DNA from: Liopterus haemorrhoidalis
Taxonomy: Eukaryota > Arthropoda > Insecta > Coleoptera > Dytiscidae
Direction of reading: 5' to 3'
Assembly: GCA_963971575.1 (NCBI GenBank)
Contig: OZ020624.1
Span: 3,353,001-3,417,000, forward strand
DNA length: 64,000 bases
Each line of letters begins with the position of its first letter. Within the stretch, counting starts at the first letter, position 1. Made by a program: the position numbers and the translations under genes. The notes under the pieces are model-generated. The model was not told where the DNA came from. It did no database searches and saw only the letters and a list, made by a program, of their open reading frames with translations. This document shows, piece by piece, positions 32,251 through 42,284 of this stretch.

Positions 32251-32934
32251 CACCGACAGCACTAAAAGCGTTTTTTTTTTTACCAACAATTACCGGCAAT
32301 TTGCGACAATTGTTTTTGACGTTGTAACGATAGGTGACAGTAAATTGTGATTGTGACAGTGATGAATTTTATAAGAAATTTTAAATATTAGCACCACATT
32401 TTTTATTTTCAAATGGTGTAGTGTAATTAATAATATTTTAAATGGTAAATGCAAAAGAAATATAAATAGTGTAATAAAAAAAATGGCACAGACTAAATTT
32501 AATATGTACAATAAAAGTAAATATAAAAGTAAAAAATAAATACTTGTTTATTTATTTCATATACTTGCTTGCAAATAAAATAATAAAACTTAATGCTTAC
32601 TGAAGTATTAACTTTTTATAATTGTAATTAATTTTAATTTTAGGAAATTGATTATGAGAGTTGTAAATAAATTAATCATAATTTTCGGTTCAAGGCAATC
32701 TTTAATTTTCTACCAAAATTACATTTTATTTTTTAATTTTGGTAGAAAATTAATGATAGCGCGATTCATAGCAATTTAAAATATAAAAATATATTTGTGT
32801 GCACTACGGGTTGCATACTACCTAATCCTAGTTCATATTACAACCACGAATGTCGCAACTATCGCTGTCCAAAGCCGTAACGTGGGAGTCCGCTATCTTC
32901 CTTGTTTTATAATTTGTGATTCGAACTATAGCCA
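32251..32934. other. Probable insertion within the mariner; 20-bp hairpin at 32702-32753
   Basis: This 680-bp AT-rich block separates the mariner catalytic part (below 32250) from the helix-turn-helix piece (above 32935). It has no coding motif. 32702-32721 and 32734-32753 are a perfect 20-bp inverted repeat (ttaattttctaccaaaatta) with a 12-nt loop. Insertion is inference from the protein order; I could not place target duplications. Confidence 0.4.
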
Positions 32935-33080
32935 AGTTTTTTTAAATGGCGAAATGCTGTCGATTTGTCAACATTTAACTTCTCAGCAATCTCTTCAGTC
33001 GAAATCCATAGATTACTATTCACCAAATCACGTATACAGTCATTATTACACGGGCACGAACTTTTTCAATCCCCTGATAA
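32935..33080 (-). pseudogene. Mariner helix-turn-helix fragment
   Basis: Minus-strand translation reads NDCIRDLVNSNLWISTEEIA then EKLNVDKSTAFRHLKKLGY, the second helix-turn-helix of mariner transposases. It has the right orientation and order to be the N-terminal part of the relic at 31451-32250. Confidence 0.6.
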
Positions 33081-33536
33081 AAACAATGATCTACATGAGT
33101 TTAATTTTTTATTAGAGATAAATATCGGATATAGGTTTTCTTAGACAATTTTCTAAAATGAATATGTATAATCTGGTGGTGTGAATGTGCTATTTGGCGC
33201 ACCCTAGTCATATATCAGGACGGCACATTCCATGTTAATAATATGAACGATATCAATAATGAGTAGAGTCTGTAACTGTGTTAAATGAGGGGCACAACTC
33301 ATAGCACGCACCGCTCCAGCTATCAGGGATTCCACAGCGGGGGGGGGGGGATCGTGGCTGGCAGTCGGCCCGGCTCGACATATCTGCCAACTTCATCACA
33401 CCAATTACTCTTCAACATGTGAACTATTAACAACAGTTCATAATTCCGCGTGACTTACACCCATAACACTTTCATTATTAATATTTTGGAGTATATCTGA
33501 TCTTCTACAATGACTTTTGAGTTCAATTTTCAAGTA
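33081..33536. other. No gene recognised; 12-bp poly-G
   Basis: A run of 12 G at 33341-33352 sits in a locally GC-rich stretch (33290-33390). No coding frame or repeat recognised. Confidence 0.4.
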
Positions 33537-33677
33537 AAGGGTGATCCAATTTGGACTCTAGGATTTGTCTTTTGAATAAAACACAACATATTGAAAAAAT
33601 CCGAAAGTACAGACTTGGCAATTATTTATGAAATATGATGTCAGCCAAATGTTTTCCACGACTCCGCTGACATGATA

Positions 33678-34988
33678 CAAGGTGTCTCAAAAGAAATTTT
33701 ATATTTATTTAGCTTACTGCGTGAACGCAACGTATCCGAGGGGCGCGGGGGTTATGTCAATCGGTAGCCTGGCTCTTGGGAATTCAGTCGCTATGGAGCG
33801 TTTCTCGGGAGCAGACCGCGCGTTATGCGTGCGAGAGTTTTACAAAAACGGTGATTCGGCGACTGTAGCGCGTAGAAAATTCTGCAGTATTCGAGGTTTT
33901 CGCCACTTAAATGATGCGCCAAGCATTCCTCTCATTCGACATTGGGTTAAAAAGTTTGAAGAGACTGGTACAACGCTGGATAAATCAAAATCCGGGCGAC
34001 CTAGGTCATCAAGAATGGTAGAAAACGTGGAGAATGTTAATCAGTCTGTTCGTGACAAACCGAACCTTTCAATTCGGAAGCCCGTAAGTGCTTTAAATGT
34101 GCATAGATCATCATTACATCGCATTATGCACAAAGACCTAAAGCTGCACTCCTACAAAATTCAATTGGTGCAAGAATTAAAGCCCCAAGGTGCCAGTCAG
34201 AGGCTTAATTTCGTAAATCAGGTGATTGAGCGATTTTCAACGTTTACCAACATTTTGTTTTCGGATGAAGCTCATTTTCATCTTAATGACCACGTAAATA
34301 AGCGGAACTGCCGCTACTGGAGTGCAACGAATCCGAAACGCAAACATCAGAAACCCCTACATTCGCCTAAAGTGACCGTATGGGCTGCGATGTCGGCGCG
34401 AGGAATTATCGGCCCTTACTTTTTTGAAAACGAAAGGAGGCGTACAGTTACAGTGAATTCAGAGCGTTATGTGGAGATGTTAGACAACTTCTTGGTACAT
34501 GAAACTACAAAACTTTCCTGGCTATAACCAAAGAACATGGTTCCAACAGGACGGAGCAACTTCACACACGTCCAATATGTCTCTGCCACGTGTTCGTGAA
34601 ATTTTCTCAGGCAAATTGATCTCCCGGAGAGGTGACATAAATTGGCCTCCACGCAGTCCAGATTTAACCCCTATGGACTTTTTCCTATGAGGTTATCTTA
34701 AATCTAAAGATTACGCCAATAAACCGACTTCACTGGCGCATTTGAAAGAAAATATCCGTCACGAAATGGCAGCCATCCCTGAGTCCACCTGCCGAGACGT
34801 CATAAGTAATTTTACTGTTGGATTAAATGAGTGCCGAGAACGCGAGGGTCTACATTTAGACGATATTATTTTTAAGAAATAAATCCCCAAAAAGTGTATT
34901 TTAATAATTAATAAACATTTTTTCTATATACGGCTTACTTTTTTTTTAATCGATCCACTAAATATAAAATTTCTTTTGAGACACCTTG
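33678..34988 (+). mobile_element. Nearly complete mariner M2 (DD41D type), nested in M1
   Basis: 1311 bp; both ends start CAAGGTGTCTCAAAAGAAA and stay identical for about 30 bp. TA on both sides (33676-33677, 34989-34990). The interior holds one transposase gene with one frameshift and one stop (next entry). Inserted in the last ~20 codons of the M1 transposase. Identical termini and few lesions make it one of the youngest elements here. Confidence 0.93.
33793..34882 (+). pseudogene. Mariner transposase, full length, two lesions
   Basis: ATG at 33793 gives MERFSGADRALCVREFYKNG; an upstream in-frame Met (33751) is less likely. A paired helix-turn-helix region (LIRHWVKKFEETG, LSIRKPVSALNVHRSSLHRI) precedes D1 in NILFSDEAHFHL (residue 158). 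A +1 frameshift near 34500 moves to WFQQDGATSHTSN (D2) and WPPRSPDLTPMDFFL (D3, 41 residues after D2). A TGA then stands where W of FLWGYLK is expected (34687-34689). The frame ends LHLDDIIFKK-TAA. All three catalytic Asp survive. As it stands it makes no full transposase. Confidence 0.9.
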
Positions 34989-35197
34989 TACAATTCTTTT
35001 AGCGAAGTTTTCCGTAATCGTTTCCAATTAATGCGGTTCGATTTCAGCAATTGCACGTCTGATGTTTTCTTTTAGTTCTAGAATCGTAGCCAGTGATGCC
35101 AAGTTGGTGCATTTTGCACTAGATCTGGTGTATTGAGTGCCTATCTAGTGACCAAATTTGCGTTCTAGTGCGCTAGTGCAAATCCTGGTGTGTTTCT

Positions 35198-35264
35198 GTT
35201 TTAAATCATCTATTGATGATTTAAAACTGCGAAAATGTGGTGACTGCGGCTCACCACATTTTCG
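35198..35264. repeat. Two adjacent perfect hairpins in the hAT
   Basis: 35198-35209 pairs with 35216-35227 (12 bp, 6-nt loop) and 35230-35243 pairs with 35251-35264 (14 bp, 7-nt loop ctgcggc). Only two bases separate them. They lie about 110 bp inside the hAT left end. Confidence 0.9.
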
Positions 35265-35476
35265 GTGACATCTTATATTATAACTTGTGTGCTACGTAAT
35301 GAATATTTTGTAAACCTCTTTAGTTTATTCATTTACTATTTATTTATTTATTTCTTATTTATTTATTTATATTTTAACTTCTGACTATTTTATTTATTTT
35401 TTATTATTTGACATTATGACTTTTACTAATGTTTAATTTCTATATTTTTACTATCTCACAATGACGGTACATTTTA

Positions 35477-35526
35477 GATCAGCTCTGATGAAGAAATAAT
35501 ATATTTCGAAACTGGTCAGCTGGATC
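35477..35526 (+). ncRNA. Hammerhead ribozyme, type I with minimal stem III
   Basis: Core CTGATGA (35485-35491), then stem II GAAATA/TATTTC (35493-35498 with 35502-35507), then GAAA (35508-35511). Stem III is two pairs, A35511-U35516 and C35512-G35515, and the cleavage triplet is GUC (35515-35517). Stem I is GATC-AGCT (35477-35484) pairing with AGCT-G-GATC (35518-35526): eight pairs with a one-base bulge. Every conserved core base is present. Such minimal-stem-III type I hammerheads are known from Penelope-like elements and retrozymes; predicted cleavage is after C35517. Activity is untested. Confidence 0.85.
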
Positions 35527-35576
35527 TAGTTGTATCATTTATGTCCGCAACCCGTACAACCTTCTCCACACACATC

Positions 35577-35804
35577 ATTGTTAGTATTGCACACTCAAAT
35601 GCTGAAGTAGAACGACTTTTTAGCCATTTGAACATAATTAAAAACAAATTAAGAAATAGGCTTCAGGTTGATACTGTTAATGCAATATTGGCAATGCACT
35701 AAAGGCTGGACTTAAAAGATACAGCAAATGTTGCTTTAACTATGAACTGCCGGATTCAGTGGTTTCTAAAATCAAAACAAACGAAACATACAAAAATGAA
35801 ATAA
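35577..35804 (+). pseudogene. hAT transposase C-terminal dimerisation fragment
   Basis: Translation gives IVSIAHSNAEVERLFSHLNI and KNKLRNRLQVDTVNAILAMH, the hAT dimerisation signature (SNAEVERLFS...KNRL). A TAA at 35700-35702 interrupts it and RLDLKDTANVAL follows in the same frame. It lies 50 bp downstream of the hammerhead. Confidence 0.82.
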
Positions 35805-36560
35805 ATTAATTCGAGGAAGAAGCATTTAATATCTATCTTTAATAAATTAAAATAAATAATAATTTTTCGTAGTTCCTATTTTGTTAATTAAGATGAGAAA
35901 TATTTACTTTATCTTGTGATTAAAAATATGTTAACTAGGCAATTGGGAGTTTGATATGTGTAGTTTTTGTTTTGAATGTGATTAAGTCAATAGTTAATGT
36001 TTATTATATATTTATTATTCTTGTACTGAATATTAAAAGTTATAATTCAACAATAAAAAAATAAATAAATAAATTTATTATTATATTATTATTACTAACA
36101 GACATCTTTATACAACAAAAAAGTAATTGTTCGATTTATTTTTGAACTCCCCAAACTCGGACTACGTCCCAGTTTTGGTGCATTTCTGGTGGATTCTTAC
36201 TTTCTATTTAGTGCATTGAAAGTATCTATAGTTGGCAACACTGATCGTAGCAGGCTTGTTGACATAGACCCTTTCCTTCAAATAGCCCCAGAGAAAAAAG
36301 TCTAATGGGGTTAGATCGCAAGACCTCGCTGGCCAATTGATGTCGCTTCTCTGAGAGACAACATGACCAGAAAATTTGGGTTGAAGTAAAGTGAGTGTTT
36401 TACGTGCTGTGTGACATGTGGCTCCATCCTGTTGAAACCACATGTCATTTAAGCTCAAATAGTTGGTTTCATTGAAAAAAAAAAGTAGTTTAGCATCTCC
36501 CGATAGCGTAAACCATTGACAGTAACAGCATTACTGCCTAATAAAAGCCGTCTCCCACAG

Positions 36561-37335
36561 ACCTATGATTGATATCAATTTGAATATTGATATTATTATT
36601 AATCAATCGAAACCAAAAATTTCATATGATTAACTGAAACAAAATAATCGATTATTTCAATCATCCGAATAATTGTTGCCAGTTTTGAGCGTATTAAAAG
36701 TGGAAAGTCGTTTAGACATGGATATGTTCTAGCATTAATTATATGGACCAACATTTTAATGTCTTTCAAATTTTGTATTCACTGTAATCACCGTTCTGAC
36801 TTGTCTTTGATGATGATGCATTAATATTTAAAACTGTAAAGAGTACATGAACAAGTTGTAGGCATAAATACTGGAGTGCAATTTACTTTACATTTTTCTT
36901 TAATATTAATTGAAGTTGTTGACATAATTACAAGTACACTTTTCCTTTAATCAGATTAAAAACATAAAAAGCTCTCGTATACCATTTCATCGTAAACGAT
37001 GCATAGCTTGAAGCCCCGGTAAAAACTGATTCATATCAAGGTATTTTAAAAATTCACAATCTCCCCCTACATCTTATTCATGCTGCAACGGTGAAAACAC
37101 AAATCTTCCGACACCGCTCAACTCTTAACTAGTCTTTTGATGCATTCACACTTGCTGCTACTTGAACCTCCTTCATTTAATAAACGGGAAAAAACGGGTT
37201 TAAACTTGAAAATTAATGAACTAATGGATTGGAACTTGTTGAAATTAAGTTATGGATGTAAAAAGGCATTGTATGTGTTTACCAATTTCATTACCTTTTG
37301 CACCATTACCAATAGCACCGATATATAAAAAAAAA
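36561..37335. other. No feature recognised
   Basis: AT-rich, with short 'attgatatcaat'-type palindromic runs at 36570-36600. No coding frame, hairpin of note or repeat match. Confidence 0.4.
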
Positions 37336-38387
37336 TTGATGTGAAGTGTGAATTTTCACACATTTCAGGGTTTTGCAGGTATTTAATAACTGAATGATGA
37401 TTATTTTGTATGCCAAAACAAATTTTATGTCAAAATATTTTTTTATGAATTTTAATTCGATTGCCTAATCCATTATTTAAGTTTCTAAATATGTGCAGTA
37501 TGTTTTTTACATAGCAAGGTTCATTTAGATTTTGAAAATGGCTTCTATTGGTTGCTTAAATCATTAGCCCCGCCCTCTGATTTCGTATACATCAAACAGA
37601 ATTAAATTATAATTTCAACACTTCCCACTGGTTATTAAATTTACGCTTTTAAAAATTAAATGCAACATTTGCCAAAATATAACTAGAATTTTGACAAAAT
37701 AATTTAAACAAATGAAAACTGCAAAAAAAAAACAAAAAATAAAATTGACAGGATTCGAACTCTAGTTTGCAAGTTACCTGTTTACAAATTAGAAAACCAA
37801 TGACTAAACGCACATCGCCATTAGCGCTGACAATCGCTATCAACTTGGTTTCATAGAGAATTAAATATTTAACATATTTTGGTTAAAAACACAAAAAATG
37901 CATTATTTTCCGAAAACATAATCTGATCAAAAATTCCTGTTGTACTATTCCGGTTCACACCAATATACATTACTTAGAATTTTTTCAGATTTTTAGTTTA
38001 AACCATCTGGGCTACAGGGTGTGGGACAAAATTTTTTTTGCACAATTTTGGCAAAAATCACTTCAAAATAATTTATTTTGCGAAAATAAAAATTTGATCG
38101 TTAATCCACGTACCAAGGGCTTTCATTTGATACCCTACTCAGAATTTTAAAAAAATATATTTTTTTTCGATGAGCACATATTTGTTTATATTTTTAGGGG
38201 GATATGTTTTTTAGATGTTTTAGTATTTTTCCTATGTGCGGGTCAAAGAGTTGTATAAGCATGCCAAATTTCAACTCTCCAGCTTTAGCCGTTTGGCTAC
38301 AATTTTTACCGAACAGACAGACAGACAGACAGACAGACGACAAAATGACGGTATAAGGGTTTTTTGGTCATACCTACAAAACCCTAA
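37336..38387 (-). mobile_element. HINE-1 copy C
   Basis: Starts with ttgatgtgaagtgtg and the hairpin gtgtgaattttcacac, then cagggttttgcaggtat, and ends after a (GACA)n tract (38313-38338) with tacctacaaaaccct. The same flanking blocks as copy A surround a tRNA-like block at 37747-37822. 38390-38436 holds another, partial copy of the hairpin end in direct orientation. Confidence 0.82.
37747..37822 (-). ncRNA. tRNA-like block in HINE-1 copy C
   Basis: On the minus strand: an A-box-like GCGTTTAGTCATTGG and a B box GAGTTCGAATCC, the latter close to canonical. The stretch before the B box (tgcaaactagagttcg) resembles that of copy A (tgcaaactcgagttca), suggesting these two share an ancestor. Anticodon and acceptor stems do not form cleanly. 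Confidence 0.55.
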
Positions 38388-38389
38388 TA

Positions 38390-38436
38390 AAAAATGATAT
38401 GAAGTGTGAATTTTAACACATTTCAGAATTTTGTAA
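38390..38436 (+). repeat. Partial HINE-1 terminus following copy C
   Basis: 'tgatatgaagtgtgaatttt' then 'aacacatttcagaattttg' is a diverged copy of the hairpin end (gatgtgaagtgtgaatttt...cagggttttg), in direct orientation relative to copy C's own hairpin end. A head-to-tail junction of two elements would give this. Confidence 0.65.
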
Positions 38437-38524
38437 GAATAAAAATATATTTTTAAAGAAAAATGCTAATGTCAGTGTTTTTAATGATTCTGTTTTATGG
38501 ATTGATATTGTCACAAAGATCACA

Positions 38525-39124
38525 ACAGAGAAGAACCAAAGTCAGCGACGTCACAGATTGGTGCAAAATCAGAAAATGGAAATGAGCTGGCCATGTTGCG
38601 AGGATAAGGAATGACAGGTGGACTATCCGAACGACAGAATGGAACCCATTAAGTAACCGAAGAAGAAGAGGACGTCAGTTTAAACGCTGGGAAGATGACA
38701 TAAGAAAAAGTATCGGGAAAAACTGGCCCCAACTAGCAAGGGATAGAAAGCTATGGAGAGAATCAGAAGCTAACTTCATGCTCTCAACATTTACATAAAA
38801 CAGAGTTAACCACAAGTGATTTATAAGAGAGTTTGTTTAGTGAATTTAAAACTGGACATAAACCATATTAATGAACATATTATAAAAACAAATATAAAAA
38901 ATATATAATTTAAATAAACTAAATCATGAAACATTTTAATTTACATAATCCATAGACCACAGTGAATGACATAAACTAAGTGATATCATAAACATTCAAG
39001 GCAAATGAGGTCAAGCTATGTGAAAGTGTGAACTCCCCTCCAACCAAAGTTTTGATGAACTAGAGGAGGCCCGTGCCCTTCAGGGACGAAATGGGCTATT
39101 ATTATTATTATTATTATTATTATT
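38525..39124 (+). pseudogene. LINE ORF2 C-terminus and 3' tail
   Basis: Frame to the TAA at 38796-38798: TDWCKIRKWK-stop-AGHVARI (W to TGA at 38583), DRWTIRTTEWNP, RRRGRQFKRWEDDIRKSIG, WPQLARDRKLWRESEANF. This is the tail of RTE/CR1-like insect LINEs. The 3' untranslated part ends with 'gaggcccgtgcccttcagg', 'gacgaaatgggctatt' and an (ATT)n run (39099-39124), a typical 3' terminus. Confidence 0.85.
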
Positions 39125-39425
39125 GTCACAAAGGTAATCCTAGGTCAGGATTGCGACATCTAGACATTGTGACGCTCAGCTGTTTGATTAAAAAACTATT
39201 AGTCAGCTTCTAACATATGTTACCTGATTACGAAATGCATACGCCGCATTTTGGTAATAAGTAACCATTTGTCATGACGAATGAATATTGGAACTAGGTC
39301 AACCATTAGTACAAATGCATGGACGTCGCACGGTATCGGGGCAAATGAACCTAGTCAACTCCTCTACACGTACCAGTCCACACGGTGACGACCAAGACAC
39401 CTACGCCAGATACTCGTACAGCTGG
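39121..39425 (+). repeat. Dispersed repeat R2, copy 1
   Basis: Begins TGTCACAAAGG with a 'taatcctaggtcaggatt' palindrome, and matches 63291-63600 over about 300 bp ('gacatctagacattgtgacg', 'gtcatgacgaatgaatattgg', 'ggtgacgacca'). No frame. It starts exactly after the LINE's (ATT)n tail. Family not recognised; a TG start would fit an LTR fragment, but the end is not defined. Confidence 0.65.
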
Positions 39426-39469
39426 TGAGCCAATTACAGTCGTTACTACCGTACAGCAATTACTACCGT

Positions 39470-39600
39470 ACAGATAGACAGATTGATAGATAGTCAGACA
39501 GTCAGACAGACAGATAGATAGACAGAAATACATACAGACAGACTGATACATGAGTGACGTTATACGGGTTTTTTGGTCAAACCTACAAAAACCTTAAAAT
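39470..39600 (-). repeat. HINE-1 end fragment with degenerate GACA/GATA tract
   Basis: An irregular (GACA/GATA)n stretch is followed by 'gacgttatacgggtttttt' and 'ggtcaaacctacaaaaacc', the microsatellite end of HINE-1. The rest of the element is absent. Confidence 0.75.
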
Positions 39601-39989
39601 GATCTGATGATTTTGATGTAATGTCTAATGAATAAGACATTCAGACCAATTCTGTAACTGAGTTACTATGATCATTGTAACAAAATCTCTATGAACAAGG
39701 TCAGTTACTATCATGAATGAAAGGCATTATACTTTTTATTATTTATTTATTTATCTTGTAGTAACGTTACTACACAGTAAATTTTTACAGAGTTGATCTG
39801 CATATTAATAGATGGAAACAATATTTTGAAGAACTTTAAGAAACCAAAAAAAGGCACTAAACTTAAGAACAGATGAAGATGAAACAAAACAGAAAAGTGC
39901 TATAAAAATAAAGGAGGAAGATATATTAGGTCAAGGATAAAATTTGTAGAAAAAAAAGGCAAAGTTGGTTGATAATTTACAAATATAAG
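39601..39989. other. No feature recognised
   Basis: AT-rich spacer without open frames or inverted repeats of note. Confidence 0.4.
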
Positions 39990-40577
39990 GAATTATTTTA
40001 TTCATCAAAGTATGCACCCATATTGTCTTTACACTTTTGCCATTTAAGCGGCAGGTTGTTCAGACCGGTGGTATAAAACCCTGGCGGACGATTTTACAGC
40101 ATTGTTGGAATTAAACTGTTTTCCTATTAAAAAGTTGTCAAAATTGCGGTAGTCAGTGAATGGTAGTAAGTGGTACTCACTAGACCTAGTAGTGAGTATG
40201 GAGGATGATGAAGATGTTCCAACTCCAATTCCTGTAGTTTTGCCACAGTCATTTGTGCAGTGTGTGATCTAGCGCTATCATGCAATAAGATAGGAGTCGA
40301 TCTGTTGACCAATCTAAGCTGTATTTCTTTAAAATTTTGCCATTTCGTTCAGTTAGTTGCAGTATATTTCTGCTGTGATCGATGAGCCAGTTTTTTTTTG
40401 TTTGGTTTTTAAGTTACCTGTACGAAATTTGGCGAACCAATTTGATATTGTCTGCTGCGTAGTAACATTAGAGCCAAATACACTATTAATGTTTCGCGCG
40501 GTCTGCGATGCCATAGTTCCACGTAAGAACTCATAATTCATTATAGTGCGAATTTCCGACCGTACCATTTTAAACAT
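39990..40577 (-). pseudogene. Mariner transposase, internally deleted
   Basis: The upper frame from 40577 has the helix-turn-helix region RTIMNYEFLRGTMASQTARN and QQTISNWFAKFRTGN. The lower frame 40312-40127 has D2 in PILLHDSARSHTAQMTVAKL and HHPPYS, but then YSPDL is destroyed (YSLLGL) and D3 is lost. The segment with D1 is missing between them. Confidence 0.78.
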
Positions 40578-40699
40578 AATTAATTTTTAAAAAAAGTTTT
40601 TGATATTTTTTAGGGCATACAATGATTTCTTTAAACAGGCGAGATGTGTAACTTTACAGCAAAAAAAAAAAAAAAATAGCACGGCAAAATATTAAGCCA

Positions 40700-41010
40700 A
40701 TGTCAAATAATAAGCTGTTAAAAATGGCAATATTATTAACTACAAATTTCATCCTTGACGACCTGATAATAATAGAAGAATTGGACGAAATGATATCAAA
40801 AATTAAAATAGGAAAAGCGCCTGGACTTGACAAAATCACCAAAATTATGAGAAAAGCATTGCAACCAGAGGGGAAGGAGCTTTTAGTATACCTAACAAAC
40901 AAAGTGATAAGGGAAGAAAAATAGGCGTAATAACACCCATTTACAAAAAAGATGACTCAAGAGAATGCAGCAATATAGAGGAACAACCCTTCTTAGTTCA
41001 GTTGTATAAT
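40700..41010 (+). pseudogene. LINE reverse transcriptase, N-terminal fragment
   Basis: Translation includes ELDEMISKIKIGKAPGLDKI and KELLVYLTNKVIREEK then (after a stop) GVITPIYKKDDSRECSNIEE, the 'KAPG.D' and 'I.PI.KK.D...C.N' blocks that open the polymerase domain of non-LTR elements. It ends abruptly 20 bp before HINE-1 copy D. Confidence 0.8.
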
Positions 41011-41529
41011 ATTCGCCGGAATCATAAAAAAATTGATGTGAAGTGTGAATTTTCACACATTGCAGGGTTTCGCAGGTATATAATAAGTGAAGGCGGCATG
41101 CTGAGTGTGTAGGACAAATTTTGCTTTGTAGTAACCACGGCAAAATGAACGATCTTTTTAAAATAATTTATCGTCTGTTAATCTCAGAGCTTTAAAAACA
41201 AATTTTATGTTAAAATATTTTTTTGTTAATTTTAATTCGAATACCTAATATCATTATTTAGGTTTCTAAATAAGTGCAGTATTTTTTTTTATATAACAAG
41301 GTTCATTAAGATTTTGAAAATTGGGCCTATGGCTTTCATTGGTTGTCTTAAATCATACGCTCCGCCCCTCTGGCTTCGTATAAATGACACAGAATGAAAA
41401 TATAATTCCAATTGGTTATTAAATTTACGCTCTTGAAAATTAAATTCAAAATGTGCTAAAATTTAACTAGAATTTTAACAAATTAATTTAAACATAATAA
41501 ATATGAAAAAAAAACAAAAAATAAAATTG

Positions 41530-41633
41530 ACTCCACAAGCAAGGAACGAACCTACTACTACACAGGTTCGTTCCTAAATAACGATCCTGTGTGGTTGTCG
41601 AGCAACTGATCCACTAGACCACCAAACGCTTAT
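41530..41633 (-). ncRNA. tRNA-like block in HINE-1 copy D, with 12-bp hairpin
   Basis: On the minus strand: A box TGGTCTAGTGG and B-box-like AGGTTCGTTCC. The B-box sequence is one arm of a perfect 12-bp inverted repeat (41542-41553 with 41564-41575, 10-nt loop), so the region can fold as a long hairpin in place of a T-arm. The block is the longest of the five (about 104 bp). Confidence 0.6.
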
Positions 41634-42107
41634 CTACTTCGTGTGTTATAAGAGTATAACATGTATGCATCGTCAACAAAAAAACACAAAAAATGCGTTA
41701 TTTTCCGAAAACATAATCTGATCAAAAATTCCTGTTGTACTATTCCGGTTCACACCATTATACATTACTTAGAATTTTTTCACATTTTTAGTTTAAACCA
41801 TCTGGGCTACAGGGTGTGGGACAAAAATTTTTTTGCACAATTTTGGCAAAAATCGCCTCAAAATAATTTATTTTGCAAAAATTAAATTTTGATCGTTAAT
41901 CCACGTACTAAGGGCTTTCATTTGATACCCTACTCAGAATTTTAAAAAAATATTTTTTTTTTCGATGAGCACGTATTTGTTTATATTTTTAGGGGGATAT
42001 GTTTTTTAGATGTTTTAGTATTTTTCCTATGTGCGGGTCAAAAAGTTGTACAAGCATGCCAATTTTCAACTGTCTAGGTTTAGCCGTTTGGCTACAATTT
42101 TTACCGA

Positions 42108-42108
<1 letters not shown>

Positions 42109-42189
<81 letters not shown>

Positions 42190-42190
42190 G
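42109..42190. repeat. (GACA)n microsatellite of HINE-1 copy D
   Basis: About 20 perfect GACA units, the longest such tract in the window's HINE-1 copies. Frames reading SVCLSVCL or QTDRQTDR across it come from the repeat. Confidence 0.97.
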
Positions 42191-42284
42191 ACAAAATGAC
42201 GGTATAAGGGTTTTTTGGTCATACCTACAAAACCCTAAAAAAGGATACGGGAAAAGATGAAATTAACAATAGAAGAAAGCCAAT

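Larger units (their letters stand above)
35091..36243 (+). mobile_element. hAT element nested in M1, carrying a hammerhead ribozyme
   Basis: 1153 bp, ends CAGTGATGCCAAG and TTGGCAACACTG, perfect 8-bp target duplication ATCGTAGC (35083-35090, 36244-36251). From left to right: subterminal 'ctagtgc' and 'tctggtg' repeats, two perfect hairpins (35198-35227, 35230-35264), an AT-rich stretch, a hammerhead fold (35477-35526), the C-terminal part of a hAT transposase (35577-35804), and an AT-rich tail. The transposase N-terminal and catalytic parts are gone. Confidence 0.92.
33537..36560 (-). pseudogene. Host mariner M1 (41-residue D2-D3 type), carrying two nested insertions
   Basis: On the minus strand from about 36560: SNAVTVNGLRYREMLNYF, MWFQQDGATCHTARKT (D2) and WPARSCDLTPLDFFLWGYLK (D3) with 41 residues between, to VYVNKPATI at 36244. 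Then comes a hAT insertion (35091-36243). Resuming at 35082 is LELKENIRRAIAEIEPH-stop-LETITENFAKRI, then a second mariner (33678-34988), then SCQRSRGKHLADIIFHK-stop at 33622. The 3' terminal repeat AAGGGTGATCCAATTTGGAC starts at 33537 next to TA. All three parts share one frame once the inserts and one target copy are ignored. The 5' half is missing. Confidence 0.85.
41033..42238 (-). mobile_element. HINE-1 copy D
   Basis: Hairpin end ttgatgtgaagtgtg at 41033, then gcagggtttcgcaggtat; the far end has tacctacaaaaccct after a long (GACA)n tract (42109-42190). The first ~150 bp ('aaggcggcatgctgagtg', 'taatttatcgtctgttaat') differ from copies A-C but match copy E, so D and E form a subgroup. The tRNA-like block is at 41530-41633. 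It inserted beside, or deleted into, a LINE fragment. Confidence 0.85.

Noticed and set aside
33341..33352. Poly-G run as a telomere or quadruplex element
   Set aside because: A single 12-G run without repeated G-tracts; it may simply be a homopolymer or sequencing artefact.
39121..39425. R2 as a solo LTR
   Set aside because: It begins TG, but no CA end, no 4-6 bp flanking duplication and no partner LTR could be shown, so the class is left open.
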